A DNA stretch of 64,000 nt from Hyphomicrobiaceae bacterium (GCA_020442165.1 JAGRKV010000051.1:496001-560000); one strand, 5' to 3'. Shown: positions 16,900-25,706, numbered from the stretch's first letter. Numbers and translations are program-made. The notes: a model not told the origin generated them from the letters alone.

Positions 16900-17208
16900 A
16901 TGGCTGACATTGATGATACAACGCGTGTTGAGCTTGAGGCGGCGGCGTTCCGCAGGCTCGTTCAACATCTGCGTGAGCGCACTGACGTGCAGAACATCGA
17001 CATGATGAATCTGGCGGGGTTCTGCCGGAACTGCCTTGCCAACTGGTACATGGATGCGGCGAACGGCAAAGGCATCGCGCTCGACAAGGCGGGCGCCCGG
17101 GAAATCATCTACGGCGAGCCCTATGCCGAATGGCAAAAGAAACATCAGAAGGAAGCGAGCGCCGATAAGCTTGCCCAGTTCGAGGTCAACCGTCCGAAGG
17201 ATCACTGA
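16900..17208 (+). CDS. DUF1244 domain protein
   Basis: A 102-residue cytoplasmic protein of the DUF1244 family. The family core is evident: AAAFRRLVQHLRERTDVQNIDMMNL, then AGFCRNCLANWY with two close cysteines, and YGEPYAEWQKKHQ. A conserved C-x-x-C suggests metal binding or redox chemistry, but the family has no established function. The start at 16900 is chosen for the ribosome site GAGGACAGG seven bases upstream and agreement with the family's N terminus; an upstream in-frame start at 16861 lacks these. Confidence 0.88.
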   Translation: MADIDDTTRVELEAAAFRRLVQHLRERTDVQNIDMMNLAGFCRNCLANWYMDAANGKGIALDKAGAREIIYGEPYAEWQKKHQKEASADKLAQFEVNRPKDH

Positions 17209-17212
17209 TCCG

Positions 17213-17367
17213 CTAGATCGTTTCAGACTGACGTTGAAACGATCCAGACTTTTTCGCTCACGCCGCTAACCCTCGCTATCGCTCGGGCTGCTCCGAGGGG
17301 GGCGGCGCAAGGCGCCGGGCCGCAGTCGCGGCCTGAACGATTCCGCCTTGGCCGGAAGCGCTCTAGA
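17213..17367. repeat. CTAG-bounded palindromic repeat
   Basis: CTAGATCG (from 17213) and CGCTCTAG (to 17366) bound the element. Inside is a hairpin GATCGTTTCA...TTGAAACGATC (17217-17245). A 24-base block GGCGCCGGGCC...GCGGCCT (17311-17334) recurs exactly at 29478-29501. The rest of the gap to 17599 shows no gene. Confidence 0.6.
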
Positions 17368-17599
17368 TGAGTTCAGGTGCGATCACGCAAGCGCGGAATT
17401 GCCTTACCGCGTAGTCCTGCTTCAGCTCATGGGCGCATTCTGGTGTCCATGAACTGGGGCAAACGGATCAGATCCGGCAGTTTGAAATTTCTAAAGGTTT
17501 CATTCGAACCGCTGTCGACCTTGCTGCGACTGACAAAGCAGGCGGGCGCAAATGGCGCCGTCTTCTCATCTCAGCCCAATCAAGCAAGGAGTTTTATCG

Positions 17600-17812
17600 A
17601 TGCAGAAAAAGATTTTTGCAGCCGTTGCGGCCGCCGTCGCGGTTGGCGCTCTTTCCGCACCGGCATCGGCCTGTCCCGCCGGCTACAAGCCGGTTTGGAT
17701 CCAAGGCAACAAGGTCTGCATGCTCGATGCTTCGGCATCCAATTCGCTGGCATCGCCTGATGGTGGCGGCGGCATCTACAAGAAGCTCAAGATCAAGAAG
17801 CTGCATCGCTGA
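17600..17812 (+). CDS. Small secreted protein
   Basis: A 70-residue protein with a strong signal peptide (MQKKIFAAVAAAVAVGALSAPASA, cleavage before CPAGYKPVW). The mature peptide is only about 46 residues. It contains two cysteines (in ACPAG and KVCML) and ends in a lysine-rich tail (KKLKIKKLHR). ATG 17600 is set by AAGGAG eight bases upstream. A terminator-like hairpin follows at 17840. Nothing identifies a function; a periplasmic disulfide-linked peptide is the best description. Confidence 0.75.
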   Translation: MQKKIFAAVAAAVAVGALSAPASACPAGYKPVWIQGNKVCMLDASASNSLASPDGGGGIYKKLKIKKLHR

Positions 17813-17832
17813 CGCGGCTGATGAAGTGTGAA

Positions 17833-17873
17833 AATGAAGGGCGCGGCGAGTTGAGGTCTCGCCGCGCCGTCAT
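17833..17873 (+). terminator. Strong hairpin after the small secreted protein
   Basis: GGCGCGGCGAG (17840-17850) pairs perfectly with CTCGCCGCGCC (17858-17868), and flanking AATGA/TCATT extends the stem. The T run is weak, so termination is likely but not certain. It also lies downstream of the convergent Spy-like gene and may serve both. Confidence 0.6.
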
Positions 17874-17948
17874 TGCTTATCGCGGTCTTGTGCAGAGAGC
17901 CTTGCGCCTACTCCAGGTGTGCGCCAAGCCCTGTTTCATAAGCCATCG

Positions 17949-18839
17949 TTACATCATGCAGCGCATGCCGCCCATGCCGGGCAACAGATAGTCGGCCTTC
18001 TGCTTTTGCTGGTCGTCAAGCGCACCATAAAGCTTGTCGATAGCCGCCTTCATTTCCTTCATCATGCCCAGGCGGGTCTCCATCATTGTGAGCCGCGCAC
18101 CGAGGCGATCGAGCGGCGAGGTTGCGGACTGCATAGCAGTCCACATGGCCTTGTGCCGATCCTGTCGGCCTTCGGCATGCTGCTTCATGACTTCGACGAC
18201 GGCATCGAAGGCAGCCTGCTGGTTGTCCTTGAGGCCAAGCTCCGCCTTGATGAACGCCATGCGGCCGGCTGCGTGTGGACCCATCATCATCGGGCAACCG
18301 CCCATCATGGGGCCGTCCATCGGACCGCTCATGGGTCCGCCCATCGGGCCATGCATGGGGCCGCTCATGGGTCCACCCATTGGACCGTGCATAGGCCCCT
18401 GCATCTGCCCCATGTGGTGCGGGCCTTCAGGACCTTGAGCCGGGCTGCCGGCCTGGGCCTGCTGTGAGGTAGATCCTCCGCTCATTCCGCTCATGCCGTC
18501 CATTCCCTGCTGGGCGTCGGCTTTGGGCTGTTGCGGCGGCATCTGGGTTGCCTGTTGGGGCGGTGCGGCCCGCAGGTAGCGCATGCCTGGATGGCCTTGG
18601 GGCGGCTGTGCGCCGGCGTAAGGCGGCGGTTGCATCATACCCGGCCATGCCGGAGCGCCCCGGTGCATGGTCGGTCCGGGAGGTACGCCGGGAGGCATCT
18701 GGCCCGGATAAGGTGCCGCCTGGGCTGGCGGTTGCGCTGCAGGGGCTGCTGTTTGCTGGGCGTTGGCCGTCAGGGCAAGCGGCGAGAGCACTGCTGCACA
18801 GGCTGCCAGGGACCAGCGTGCTTTGGCGATTGAGGGCAT
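17949..18839 (-). CDS. Met-rich periplasmic protein with Spy/CpxP-like LTXXQ domain
   Basis: A 296-residue exported protein with a signal peptide ending TANAQ (about residue 28). About 120 residues of Pro/Gln/Met-rich low-complexity sequence follow, then a tandem array of G-P-M triplets (148-178) built from a duplicated 12-residue unit HGPMGGPMSGPM. The C-terminal domain (about 195-290) is helical and resembles the LTXXQ/Spy fold, with RLGARLTMMETRLGMMKEMK and LYGALDDQQKQKADYLLP. Spy and CpxP act as periplasmic chaperones or stress sensors. The Met/His-rich array suggests Cu(I) or other soft-metal binding (inference). It is a single gene convergent with the small secreted protein. Confidence 0.8.
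   Translation of the reverse strand: MPSIAKARWSLAACAAVLSPLALTANAQQTAAPAAQPPAQAAPYPGQMPPGVPPGPTMHRGAPAWPGMMQPPPYAGAQPPQGHPGMRYLRAAPPQQATQMPPQQPKADAQQGMDGMSGMSGGSTSQQAQAGSPAQGPEGPHHMGQMQGPMHGPMGGPMSGPMHGPMGGPMSGPMDGPMMGGCPMMMGPHAAGRMAFIKAELGLKDNQQAAFDAVVEVMKQHAEGRQDRHKAMWTAMQSATSPLDRLGARLTMMETRLGMMKEMKAAIDKLYGALDDQQKQKADYLLPGMGGMRCMM
18306..18398 (-). repeat. Tandem G-P-M coding repeats
   Basis: A 36-base unit encoding HGPMGGPMSGPM is present twice in tandem, flanked by partial copies, inside the Spy-like gene. Such arrays change copy number easily, so length variation between strains is expected. Confidence 0.8.
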
Positions 18840-19135
18840 TGAGCGCGATCCTTCCTAAAACGCAAGACTTCAGGATGTTTCTCTGTGGCGGATAAACCGC
18901 ACTCAAACATGTATCGTCACGCAATGATATGGAACACCTAAAGGGTGTGCGGCACGCCGTCGCCTTCGATTGCAACAAAGCTCTGGATGACGTTGCCGGC
19001 TCACTTGATGCGGGGGGAGAGTAGGGGCTAGCGTCTGGCAGCCCGAGATGGGGATGAGGATTTGGCTTATGGCTGCGGCCTGAGGTGGATGCCTCTGATG
19101 TGGCTATATAAAATTCAGTAGTTGCGGGGGTATTC

Positions 19136-19429
19136 ATGACGACGCTGCAGGCTTCGGCGCAAAACCAGTTGCGCCAGTTCGTCGAACAGATCGAGCGGCT
19201 CGAAGAAGAGAAGAAGGCAATTGCCGGCGACATTCGAGACAAGTTCGCGGAAGCGAAAGCGCTCGGCTTTGACGTAAAGGCACTCCGCCAGATCGTGCGG
19301 CTGCGCAAGAAATCGCAGACGGAACGTCAGGAAGAAGAAAGCATCCTGGAAGTGTACATGCACGCCCTTGGCATGCTGGGCGGCGCTCCTTCCGAGTCGG
19401 CGGTGGATGCCTTCATGGCTGCAGAGTAG
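19136..19429 (+). CDS. gapR: GapR-family nucleoid-associated protein (DUF2312)
   Basis: GapR binds overtwisted AT-rich DNA ahead of replication and transcription forks, and stimulates topoisomerases in Caulobacter. The 97-residue protein is all-helical and shows the family core [41 protein letters not shown] and [25 protein letters not shown]. Length and motifs match the family fully. The gene is monocistronic, followed by a clear terminator at 19505. Paralogues are common in this order, so it may not be the only copy in the genome. Confidence 0.94.
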   Translation: MTTLQASAQNQLRQFVEQIERLEEEKKAIAGDIRDKFAEAKALGFDVKALRQIVRLRKKSQTERQEEESILEVYMHALGMLGGAPSESAVDAFMAAE

Positions 19430-19504
19430 GGGCTTCGGGCATTCCGCACGGCTGCCAGCACGTTGGCCGGTCGCCCGCAAATTGGGGGCAGGCAAGATGC
19501 AGAG

Positions 19505-19537
19505 CGCGGCGGCGGCGGTCGCCGCGTTTTTTGTTTT
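19505..19537 (+). terminator. Intrinsic terminator of gapR
   Basis: CGCGGCG (19505-19511) pairs with CGCCGCG (19520-19526), followed by TTTTTTGTTTT. It lies 76 bases after the gapR stop. Confidence 0.85.
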
Positions 19538-20092
19538 CGGCCAGTACCTTGGGTTCTGCGTTGCGCAGGATAGAGGAGTGGGCGCCCCGGTCCCATTCGG
19601 CGCTGAGCCGGGACGCCCCACGGTGGATCAGGGCTTGGCCCCCTACTCCGCCGTGAGGATTGGCACCATGTGGGAGGTGGATTTCCGCCTCATCACCACG
19701 GTGCCGTTAGCAGATCTGCCTTTCGCGCGTTCGCGCTCATTTCCCTTGCTGCTCCCTTCCTGCGCCAATCTCTGAAGGCGCAGATGTCGGGTGCTATTGT
19801 TTCCCCAAACGCCGCTGTGGCCCCTCGTCGGTTACGCTCTGCGTCCGCTTCCGTTCGCTATCGGGTCCGACCCTGCGCATGCATGGCTTGGCTTTGAATG
19901 GGACGAGTGGATTCCTTGGTACGGACCTTTTTCAATAAGAGCCAATCTATTGTTTGTGACGCTATTGAAAGAAATGCTTATGATGTGGCATTAAACATGC
20001 TTTCAGCACTAGACCGGCGCAACCTTGGCGCATCGGGTGGGCGTATTATAAGTTTGCTGTAGTCCAGACGCTGTTGGTGGTCAGCGTCCCTT
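19538..20092. other. Long gap upstream of oxyR, one doubtful small frame
   Basis: About 550 bases separate the gapR terminator from oxyR. The left part (19575-19720) is GC-rich with local inverted segments but I could not fold it into a known RNA. The right part contains a GTG-started frame (19791-19994) coding 67 residues with a Trp/Phe/Leu-rich, membrane-like composition (LGFEWDEWIPWYGPFSI). It has no ribosome site, so it may be a fragment or chance frame. The oxyR promoter should be near the right end. Confidence 0.4.
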
Positions 20093-20113
20093 ATGGGCTA
20101 CAGAGGGCGGCAA

Positions 20114-21070
20114 GTGTCATACATCACACTCAAACAGCTTCGTTATTTTGATGCGCTCGCTCGCGTGCAGCATTTCGGAAGGGCTGCCGATGCCTGCGCC
20201 GTCACGCAGCCGGCGCTGTCCATGCAGATCCGCGAACTTGAACAGAACCTGGGCCTGCCGCTGATCGAGCGATCGCGCAGCGGCGTGCAGCTCACCGAAA
20301 AGGGGCGTGACATTGCAGTGCGGGCTGCGCGAATTCTGGGTGACGTCAGGGCGCTCGTCGAATATGCGCAACATTCAGACAAGGTGCTGACCGGGTCTTT
20401 GCGGCTTGGCGTCATTCCCTCGATTGCGCCCTACATGCTGCCGCCGCTGCTGCCGCTGGTGCGTGAATGCTACCCGGAGCTGGAACTGCATGTGCGCGAA
20501 ACGCAGACGGCAAACCTCATCGAAGAGCTGATCTCCGGCAAGATCGACGTGATGCTGCTGGCATTACCGGTCGACCATCCCGATATCGAGACGCTTGAAC
20601 TTTTCAAGGACCGCTTTGTTCTGGCGTTGCCGAAGGACGGAAAGTTGTCGGGTCAGGTTCGTGCCGACAAGGAGATGATTGCGGGTGAGCGGTTGCTGCT
20701 GCTCGAAGAGGGGCATTGCCTGCGCGATCAGGCGCTCACGTACTGCAATCTTCAACAGGTCGATGCAGTCAATACATTCGGCGCATCCAGCCTTTCGACG
20801 ATCGTTGAGATGGTGTCGGCGGGTTTCGGGATAACGCTGCTGCCGGAAATGAGTCTGGCAATCGAGGCACGCGGGCGGGACCTTGAACTTGTGCCGTTCG
20901 TTGCGCCTGAACCAACGCGGACGGTCGGTTTGGCCTGGCGGCAAACCAGTCCGCGCAAGAAGGACTTCGAAGAACTTGGTCAGCTCTTTTTGAAAGCACG
21001 AGAAAGCGTCAGCGCCATCGGAACGGGGAATGGTGCGTCTTCGGCAAAGGTGAAACGCAAGGTGCGATAA
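20114..21070 (+). CDS. oxyR: Peroxide-sensing LysR regulator OxyR
   Basis: OxyR activates antioxidant genes when hydrogen peroxide oxidises a cysteine pair. An N-terminal helix-turn-helix (LKQLRYFDALARVQHFGRAAD, TQPALSMQIRELEQNLG) is followed by a LysR substrate domain. The diagnostic redox motif EEGHCLRDQALTYC is intact, with two cysteines nine residues apart (residues 202 and 211 from this start), matching Cys199/Cys208 of the E. coli protein. GTG 20114 is preferred for the GAGGG upstream and the family's N terminus (ITLKQLRYF); ATG 20093 adds seven residues. No catalase or peroxiredoxin gene is adjacent, unlike many relatives. The nearest oxidative-stress gene is sodB at 42 kb. Confidence 0.93.
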   Translation: MSYITLKQLRYFDALARVQHFGRAADACAVTQPALSMQIRELEQNLGLPLIERSRSGVQLTEKGRDIAVRAARILGDVRALVEYAQHSDKVLTGSLRLGVIPSIAPYMLPPLLPLVRECYPELELHVRETQTANLIEELISGKIDVMLLALPVDHPDIETLELFKDRFVLALPKDGKLSGQVRADKEMIAGERLLLLEEGHCLRDQALTYCNLQQVDAVNTFGASSLSTIVEMVSAGFGITLLPEMSLAIEARGRDLELVPFVAPEPTRTVGLAWRQTSPRKKDFEELGQLFLKARESVSAIGTGNGASSAKVKRKVR

Positions 21071-21146
21071 CGCCATCGGCAGGGGATCGCCGCGCTGCCG
21101 CGCAGGGCTGTCGTCCTTGAGGGATGCCTCTAGGTTGGACCCGTTG

Positions 21147-22748
21147 TCAGCGGCTGCTGGTCTTGACCGCGCGCTGCGCGAGGCGATCGTCACGGGCCTC
21201 GATGGCACCCAGTCCGGACAGATCTACGGCGCTGCCCTTGAACTGCTGCGCCCATAGCAGAGCCACAACCTGTTGGCCCGGACGCAGCTTGAGTGGAAGC
21301 TGATCGCGTTCCTGATCCAGCATATCGAGGGTCTGTGCGACATCGGGATGTGACATACGGGTGAGGACGGGATCGTCGGCGGAAGCGGTCTCCGTCAGCA
21401 GGGGTGCCACCGGGAATGGCCGGTACGACATCTCGTCGGGATGCTCTTCATCGAATTCGGGCGCGGCGGCCCAGCCGGTCGACCAGCCGGAACGCTCGAT
21501 ATCCGTGATGCTCTTTGGTGCGTCGGGTGTTGCCATCGCTTCAGGGGCGACGGCCGCGACGCGCGCTGGGGCATTGTCAGGTTTCGTCGGTCGCAATTCA
21601 GGTGCCGGCATGGCGCCGCCGGTCAGACTGGCCATTGCGGGTGTCCGGACTGCCGGTGTGGGCGGCTGGACGAGCTTGGGCGCGGGGGCGAACGCGGCCA
21701 GACTGAAAAGTGAGGCCAGCCGGTTGCGATCCTGAGGCGAGACGGCCTTGGCGGCTGGTGGTTGTTGGGCTGGCCGCGCGACCGGACGCGGTGCTGCGAC
21801 AAGCTGCGGTGGAGCCAGTGATGCCAGTGCCGCGACCTGCTGACGGGCAGGGGCAGCGGCTGCGCGGGGTTGAGGTGGCGGAGCGCTGGAGGGCGCTGAC
21901 GATGGCCTTGCGGCATCGCCTGCATCGGCCACCATCGTTGCGGTTTTTGGCGAACTGCGAAGGTTGAAGAATGCCGCGACCTGCTGAGCCAATTCGCGAT
22001 AACGGCTCTGGGCGACAACATAGTCGGTGCGATTGAGCGGCCTGCCGTCAGCGGGCACATGCTGGGAATGACCGTTGGGGAAGAGGAGCGCCAGCTCATA
22101 GCGCGGCATGCGCGGCCAGTGGCGGACGCGGCCGGTGTCCAGATGGACGAAGGGTACGCCGGATGTCGGATAGTAGCCGACGCCGCCGCGTTCGCGGACG
22201 AGACCCGAGTAGCGCAGCTGCTTCAACGGTACGTCGGGGAAGTGGATGTCCGCGGCCTTGCCGAGGATGTGGCGCGAGTTCTTGGCCTGGCCGCCGCCGT
22301 TCTGGCGCAGCGATTCATTGGTGCCGGGTGACCGGAATCCGGAAATCAGGTGGATCGGTTCCTTTGAGCCCAGTTCTTCATGAACTTCCCAGACGAGATC
22401 GACCAACTCGGGGTCCATCTCGGTGGCCTTGTCCTTGCGCCAATCGCGCATCATCCAACTGATCTTCTTCATCGCCTCGGGGTCGCGCTTGCCGTCGCGC
22501 ATGTAGGTAACTGTGAGGCGTTCCTTGGTATGGATGTTGTAGAAGGAAATGGTGCGCGTGCCGCTATTGCGGGCGGTCAACGTGTCGGCATTGATGCCGG
22601 CAACGGCAACAGCCGCGGCAAGGCCCGCGAGTAAAACTCGAGCGCTTGATAGCACGTAGCTTCCCCGTCCCAATGCGACTGGCGCCTTGCGCTCCCGGTC
22701 CCTGTAATTCTCCGGAAACGTGGGAGGCTTACTCCCAGTGCGGCGCAC
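21147..22748 (-). CDS. DUF882 (YcbK-type, peptidase M15-like) envelope protein
   Basis: A 533-residue protein with an N-terminal membrane segment (VLLAGLAAAVAVAGINA, about 39-54). The DUF882 domain (about 65-215) has LISGFRSPGTNESLR, SRHILGKAADIHFP (His160, Asp167) and VPFVHLDTGRVRHWPR (His202). This His-Asp-His pattern matches the zinc site of M15-type peptidoglycan peptidases, so it probably trims or binds cell wall. The remaining 300 residues are a Pro/Ala-rich, low-complexity tail with a short conserved-looking C-terminal block. The L,D-transpeptidase gene lies directly upstream on the same strand, with a terminator between, suggesting related but separate control. Confidence 0.87.
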   Translation of the reverse strand: MRRTGSKPPTFPENYRDRERKAPVALGRGSYVLSSARVLLAGLAAAVAVAGINADTLTARNSGTRTISFYNIHTKERLTVTYMRDGKRDPEAMKKISWMMRDWRKDKATEMDPELVDLVWEVHEELGSKEPIHLISGFRSPGTNESLRQNGGGQAKNSRHILGKAADIHFPDVPLKQLRYSGLVRERGGVGYYPTSGVPFVHLDTGRVRHWPRMPRYELALLFPNGHSQHVPADGRPLNRTDYVVAQSRYRELAQQVAAFFNLRSSPKTATMVADAGDAARPSSAPSSAPPPQPRAAAAPARQQVAALASLAPPQLVAAPRPVARPAQQPPAAKAVSPQDRNRLASLFSLAAFAPAPKLVQPPTPAVRTPAMASLTGGAMPAPELRPTKPDNAPARVAAVAPEAMATPDAPKSITDIERSGWSTGWAAAPEFDEEHPDEMSYRPFPVAPLLTETASADDPVLTRMSHPDVAQTLDMLDQERDQLPLKLRPGQQVVALLWAQQFKGSAVDLSGLGAIEARDDRLAQRAVKTSSR

Positions 22749-22915
22749 CCTGCATAGTACTTCGCTAAGGTTAACCCCTAACCCCTTAAAAATGGAGTAA
22801 GCCTCGGAATCGGGGCCAAATTTGGGTCATTGGTGATTGTTTTTTCGAGCATTTCCGGTGGTGCACGGCTTTTGCCCGGCGGCCTGAGTTGGCCGGCATA
22901 TGAGGGGATGGAAAG

Positions 22916-22950
22916 CGAAAAAGGGCCACCTTTCAATGGGGCGGCCCTTT
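22916..22950 (-). terminator. Intrinsic terminator of the L,D-transpeptidase gene
   Basis: On the minus strand AAAGGGCC and GGCCCTTT form an 8-bp stem (22920-22950) followed by TTTTTCGC. It lies about 65 bases after the stop at 23014. Confidence 0.8.
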
Positions 22951-23013
22951 AAGCTGCATTCTCACTTGAACCTGTGTGCCAACCGGGACGGCAGGTAGCC
23001 GTTTCAGAGGGGC

Positions 23014-24783
23014 TCAGAAGCCGCCGAATAGGTTGCCAAAAAAGTCATTGAGTGCATTGGAGCTGCCGCCGCCCTGGGTGGCGACGATCTGCGGCCTGAC
23101 GTAGGGGACCGGCAGAAGATGGTCGCGATGGCGCGGGATGCGGTCCCACTGCCCGGCGAGCGCCAACCGGATGCGCTTTTCGTGCTGATACATGTCGGGG
23201 CGTGAATGCAATTCACCCGCATCGTCGACCCAGGCCGTGAAATACGTGACATGCACGGGGATCTTGGAATCGAGCTTGATATTGTTGTCGTTGGGGCCTT
23301 TGGCGAGCAGCGTCTGGACCTTGTCCGCACTCCAGCCCTTGTCCTGTTCCAGCACGATTTCGGCGAGCCGCATGGGGTTGCGCACGCGCATGCAGCCGTG
23401 GCTGAAGGTGCGTGTCGACTCGCTGAACAGGCCCTTGGTGGGCGTGTCGTGCATGTAGACCTGATGCTTGTTGGGGAACAGGAACTTGACGTTGCCCAGC
23501 ACGTTGCCCCCGCCGGGCGGCTGATAGACGTTGTAGGCGCGGATATCGGCCCGCGACCAGTCGACGGACAGGGGATCGACGTCGCGGCCGTTATACTGCA
23601 GGCGCAGGCCGCGGCGTTCGAGTGATGAACCGCGCGCCAGGCTCGGCAGCAGCTCCTTGACCTTGATCGATTCCGGCACCGCCCAGTAAGGATGCAGCAC
23701 CACCGTCTCCAGTTCGTGGGAGAAGACCGGCGTCTGTTTGTCGGTCTGTCCGGCGATGATCCGCTCCTCGTGGATCAGCTTGCCGTCCTTGATAACGCGC
23801 ACCAGATACTCCGGCAGGTTGACCCAGACATAGGTCCGGCCCAGATCCTCGGGCATCCACCGCCACTCTTCCATGTTGGCGATCAGCAGGCCCTCATCGA
23901 TCTTGCGCTTGCCGCCGTTCAGTGACGCGCGGGTGTTGCGGCCGACGAGCCCATCGGTCGTCATGCCGTTCTCGCGCTGGTACGCTTTCACCGCGGTTTC
24001 GAGGGTTTCGTCGTAGAATTCAGGATCTGCCGGCGTGCCATCGGCGGCGGCCGGTGGCAGCTCAGCCTTGAGCCGCTGGCGCAGGATGACGACGTCTGCG
24101 TGCTTCTTGCCGGGTGCCAGCAACGGGCCGGTCGCTGGCATGATGACCGGCTGCTCGGTCTTTTCAGCCTGTCGCAGCTCGATCAATTTCTTGCGCAAGT
24201 GCTCGAAGCCATCGTGCTTGGGCTGCAGATTTACGAGGTAGCCGCCGGGGTCGTCGGTATTGGTGAGGCCTTCGAGGACCTTGACAGGTGAAAGGATTGG
24301 CGGATCGCGGTCGAGGTAGGAACTCATCTGCCGCGGGTCGGGAATGCGGCCACCACGGGCGAACCGTGCATACTTCAATGCCGCGATCGAGATGCGGGTT
24401 TCGGCATCAACGAGCACATCGGTGCCGGGGTCAGCGCCCAGATCCGTCGGCGGCAGATCGAAATCCGCTGCATCAAGGCCCCAGTCGTCGGCGCGCTTGA
24501 TCTCGTCGATCAGGGCCTTGGCTTTCGCCGTCAAGGCCTTGCCGTCCAGCCACATGGGCTTGTTTTCGCGGGTCACGTAGAAGGCTGCCAGGGCACTTCT
24601 GTCGGACTTGTCGCCATCCGACAGATTGCGCGCGGTGGCCGACAAACTGGAACGCACACCAATGGCGACGGCTTCGTCAGCGCTCAGCAGCCGCTGAGGC
24701 GGATCGGGCTCAAGAGCCAGGGCTGGCATGCCATAGCCATGGATGGCAACAGCCGCAATCGCTGCAATCCCAAGTTGACGCAT
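23014..24783 (-). CDS. L,D-transpeptidase (YkuD, YcbB-like) with peptidoglycan-binding domain
   Basis: Makes 3-3 cross-links or attaches proteins to peptidoglycan in the periplasm. The 589-residue protein has a signal peptide (LGIAAIAAVAIHGYGMPALALE) and a helical N-terminal region. A peptidoglycan-binding-1 repeat follows (YDETLETAVKAYQRENGMTTDGLVGRNT). The YkuD catalytic domain carries HPYWAVPESIKVKELLP, IRAYNVYQPPG and the nucleophile motif SHGCMRVRNP with Cys464. ATG 24783 is chosen for AAGGAG six bases upstream, and it places the signal peptide at the N terminus; the frame extends 65 codons further without these. This layout matches the LdtD/YcbB class, dominant in the pole-growing order Hyphomicrobiales. 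Confidence 0.93.
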   Translation of the reverse strand: MRQLGIAAIAAVAIHGYGMPALALEPDPPQRLLSADEAVAIGVRSSLSATARNLSDGDKSDRSALAAFYVTRENKPMWLDGKALTAKAKALIDEIKRADDWGLDAADFDLPPTDLGADPGTDVLVDAETRISIAALKYARFARGGRIPDPRQMSSYLDRDPPILSPVKVLEGLTNTDDPGGYLVNLQPKHDGFEHLRKKLIELRQAEKTEQPVIMPATGPLLAPGKKHADVVILRQRLKAELPPAAADGTPADPEFYDETLETAVKAYQRENGMTTDGLVGRNTRASLNGGKRKIDEGLLIANMEEWRWMPEDLGRTYVWVNLPEYLVRVIKDGKLIHEERIIAGQTDKQTPVFSHELETVVLHPYWAVPESIKVKELLPSLARGSSLERRGLRLQYNGRDVDPLSVDWSRADIRAYNVYQPPGGGNVLGNVKFLFPNKHQVYMHDTPTKGLFSESTRTFSHGCMRVRNPMRLAEIVLEQDKGWSADKVQTLLAKGPNDNNIKLDSKIPVHVTYFTAWVDDAGELHSRPDMYQHEKRIRLALAGQWDRIPRHRDHLLPVPYVRPQIVATQGGGSSNALNDFFGNLFGGF

Positions 24784-25213
24784 TCGAGGCTCCTTGTTTT
24801 GCGGCACGCTAATAAGTGTTCGCCCGGATTTCCAGCGGCACTTGCTCCAGATCAAGTGTGGTCGAGGATCGTGGAGAAAAGGTGTTGCGTGTTTGCACGT
24901 TTTGACGCGATCCGAGCGCGCGATCAGCGGATCGTGAAATTGGTTGGCATTGCAATCCGTTGCACTCGTTATGCTCAACTAGTCTCTTGGCTGGCGTGTA
25001 AAGGTTATGGCATCAGCTGCCACAACCAGAGCCATGTGTTTGAGCGTTCCTGAGCAGTTGCCGGGCCGGGGATTGGTTCGCTGGCTAGGCAAACCGGTGC
25101 CGCCACTAGCCGCTTGGCTGATGGCAAATGGCATTTGCGGCAATGCCTGGTTCAGACATCGCCGCAGATTTGGGGCTGCACCTGATTGAGCAGGGCTATG
25201 TTTTTCATGCGGG
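24784..25213. other. Gap with no recognised gene
   Basis: This lies between two minus-strand genes. It has short open frames without support and a local inverted repeat around GGCAAATGGCATTTGC (near 25124-25139). It should hold the promoter of the L,D-transpeptidase gene. Confidence 0.35.
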
Positions 25214-25483
25214 CTACTTGAGGTCGGGACAGCTCAGCTTCTTGTAGCCGATGATCTTGCCGCCGCAGGTCGTCTGGTTCCACCAGCAATTCTCGAAAAA
25301 GATCTTCTTGGCGTGACATGCGCGGTCAATGCTCGGGCGTTGGATCGGCGGCTTGACGCCTCCGGCCAGGTGCAGCCGTCCAGAGGCGGCTTCGGCTTCA
25401 GCGGCGGTCAGGGCGACGGCGCCTGAAACGGTGGCAATCGAAAGGACGGTGGCAAGGACAGGGCGGATGGCGATCGTGGTCAT
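25214..25483 (-). CDS. Small secreted cysteine-containing protein
   Basis: An 89-residue protein with a signal peptide (IRPVLATVLSIATVSGAVALTAAEAEA). The mature chain of about 58 residues holds four cysteines in the arrangement C-x8-C-x6-C-x11-C (RACHAKK, NCWWNQ, TTCGGK, SCPDLK), likely two disulfides. ATG 25483 is set by GGAGGA seven bases upstream; a TTG five codons earlier would bury that site. Family not recognised; a small periplasmic or extracellular protein. Confidence 0.72.
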   Translation of the reverse strand: MTTIAIRPVLATVLSIATVSGAVALTAAEAEAASGRLHLAGGVKPPIQRPSIDRACHAKKIFFENCWWNQTTCGGKIIGYKKLSCPDLK

Positions 25484-25639
25484 TTTGACTTCCTCCAATT
25501 TGGATCTCTGGCTCTCTGGCTCCGAAGCCTGCCTTTGCGTTTCGCCCCGGATTGCTTATGGGTCGTGCCGCTTGTGCCGTCGGTTCGAAGGAAGGATGAA
25601 ATTTTTTACTTTCGCGGGATCGCAGCGGAGACATGCAAA

Positions 25640-25675
25640 AGCAGAAGCGCCCGCTGCGGCATGGCAGCGAGCGCT
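25640..25675 (-). terminator. Intrinsic terminator of the NtrC-type regulator gene
   Basis: AGCGCTCGCTGC and GCAGCGGGCGCT (minus strand, 25675-25646) form a 12-bp stem with one G-T pair, followed by TCTGCTTTT. It starts about 30 bases after the stop codon. Confidence 0.75.
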
Positions 25676-25706
25676 TTGCGTTTTCAAAGAATGGTTCGCG
25701 TGACGA

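Noticed and set aside
19560..19720. 6S or signal-recognition-particle RNA in the gap before oxyR
   Set aside because: The characteristic central bubble of 6S RNA and the GGAA tetraloop/asymmetric loop of SRP RNA are not found.
22768..22790. TTAA-containing direct repeats upstream of the DUF882 gene as a CtrA site
   Set aside because: The TTAA half-sites are eleven bases apart, not seven, and the known CtrA consensus is not met.
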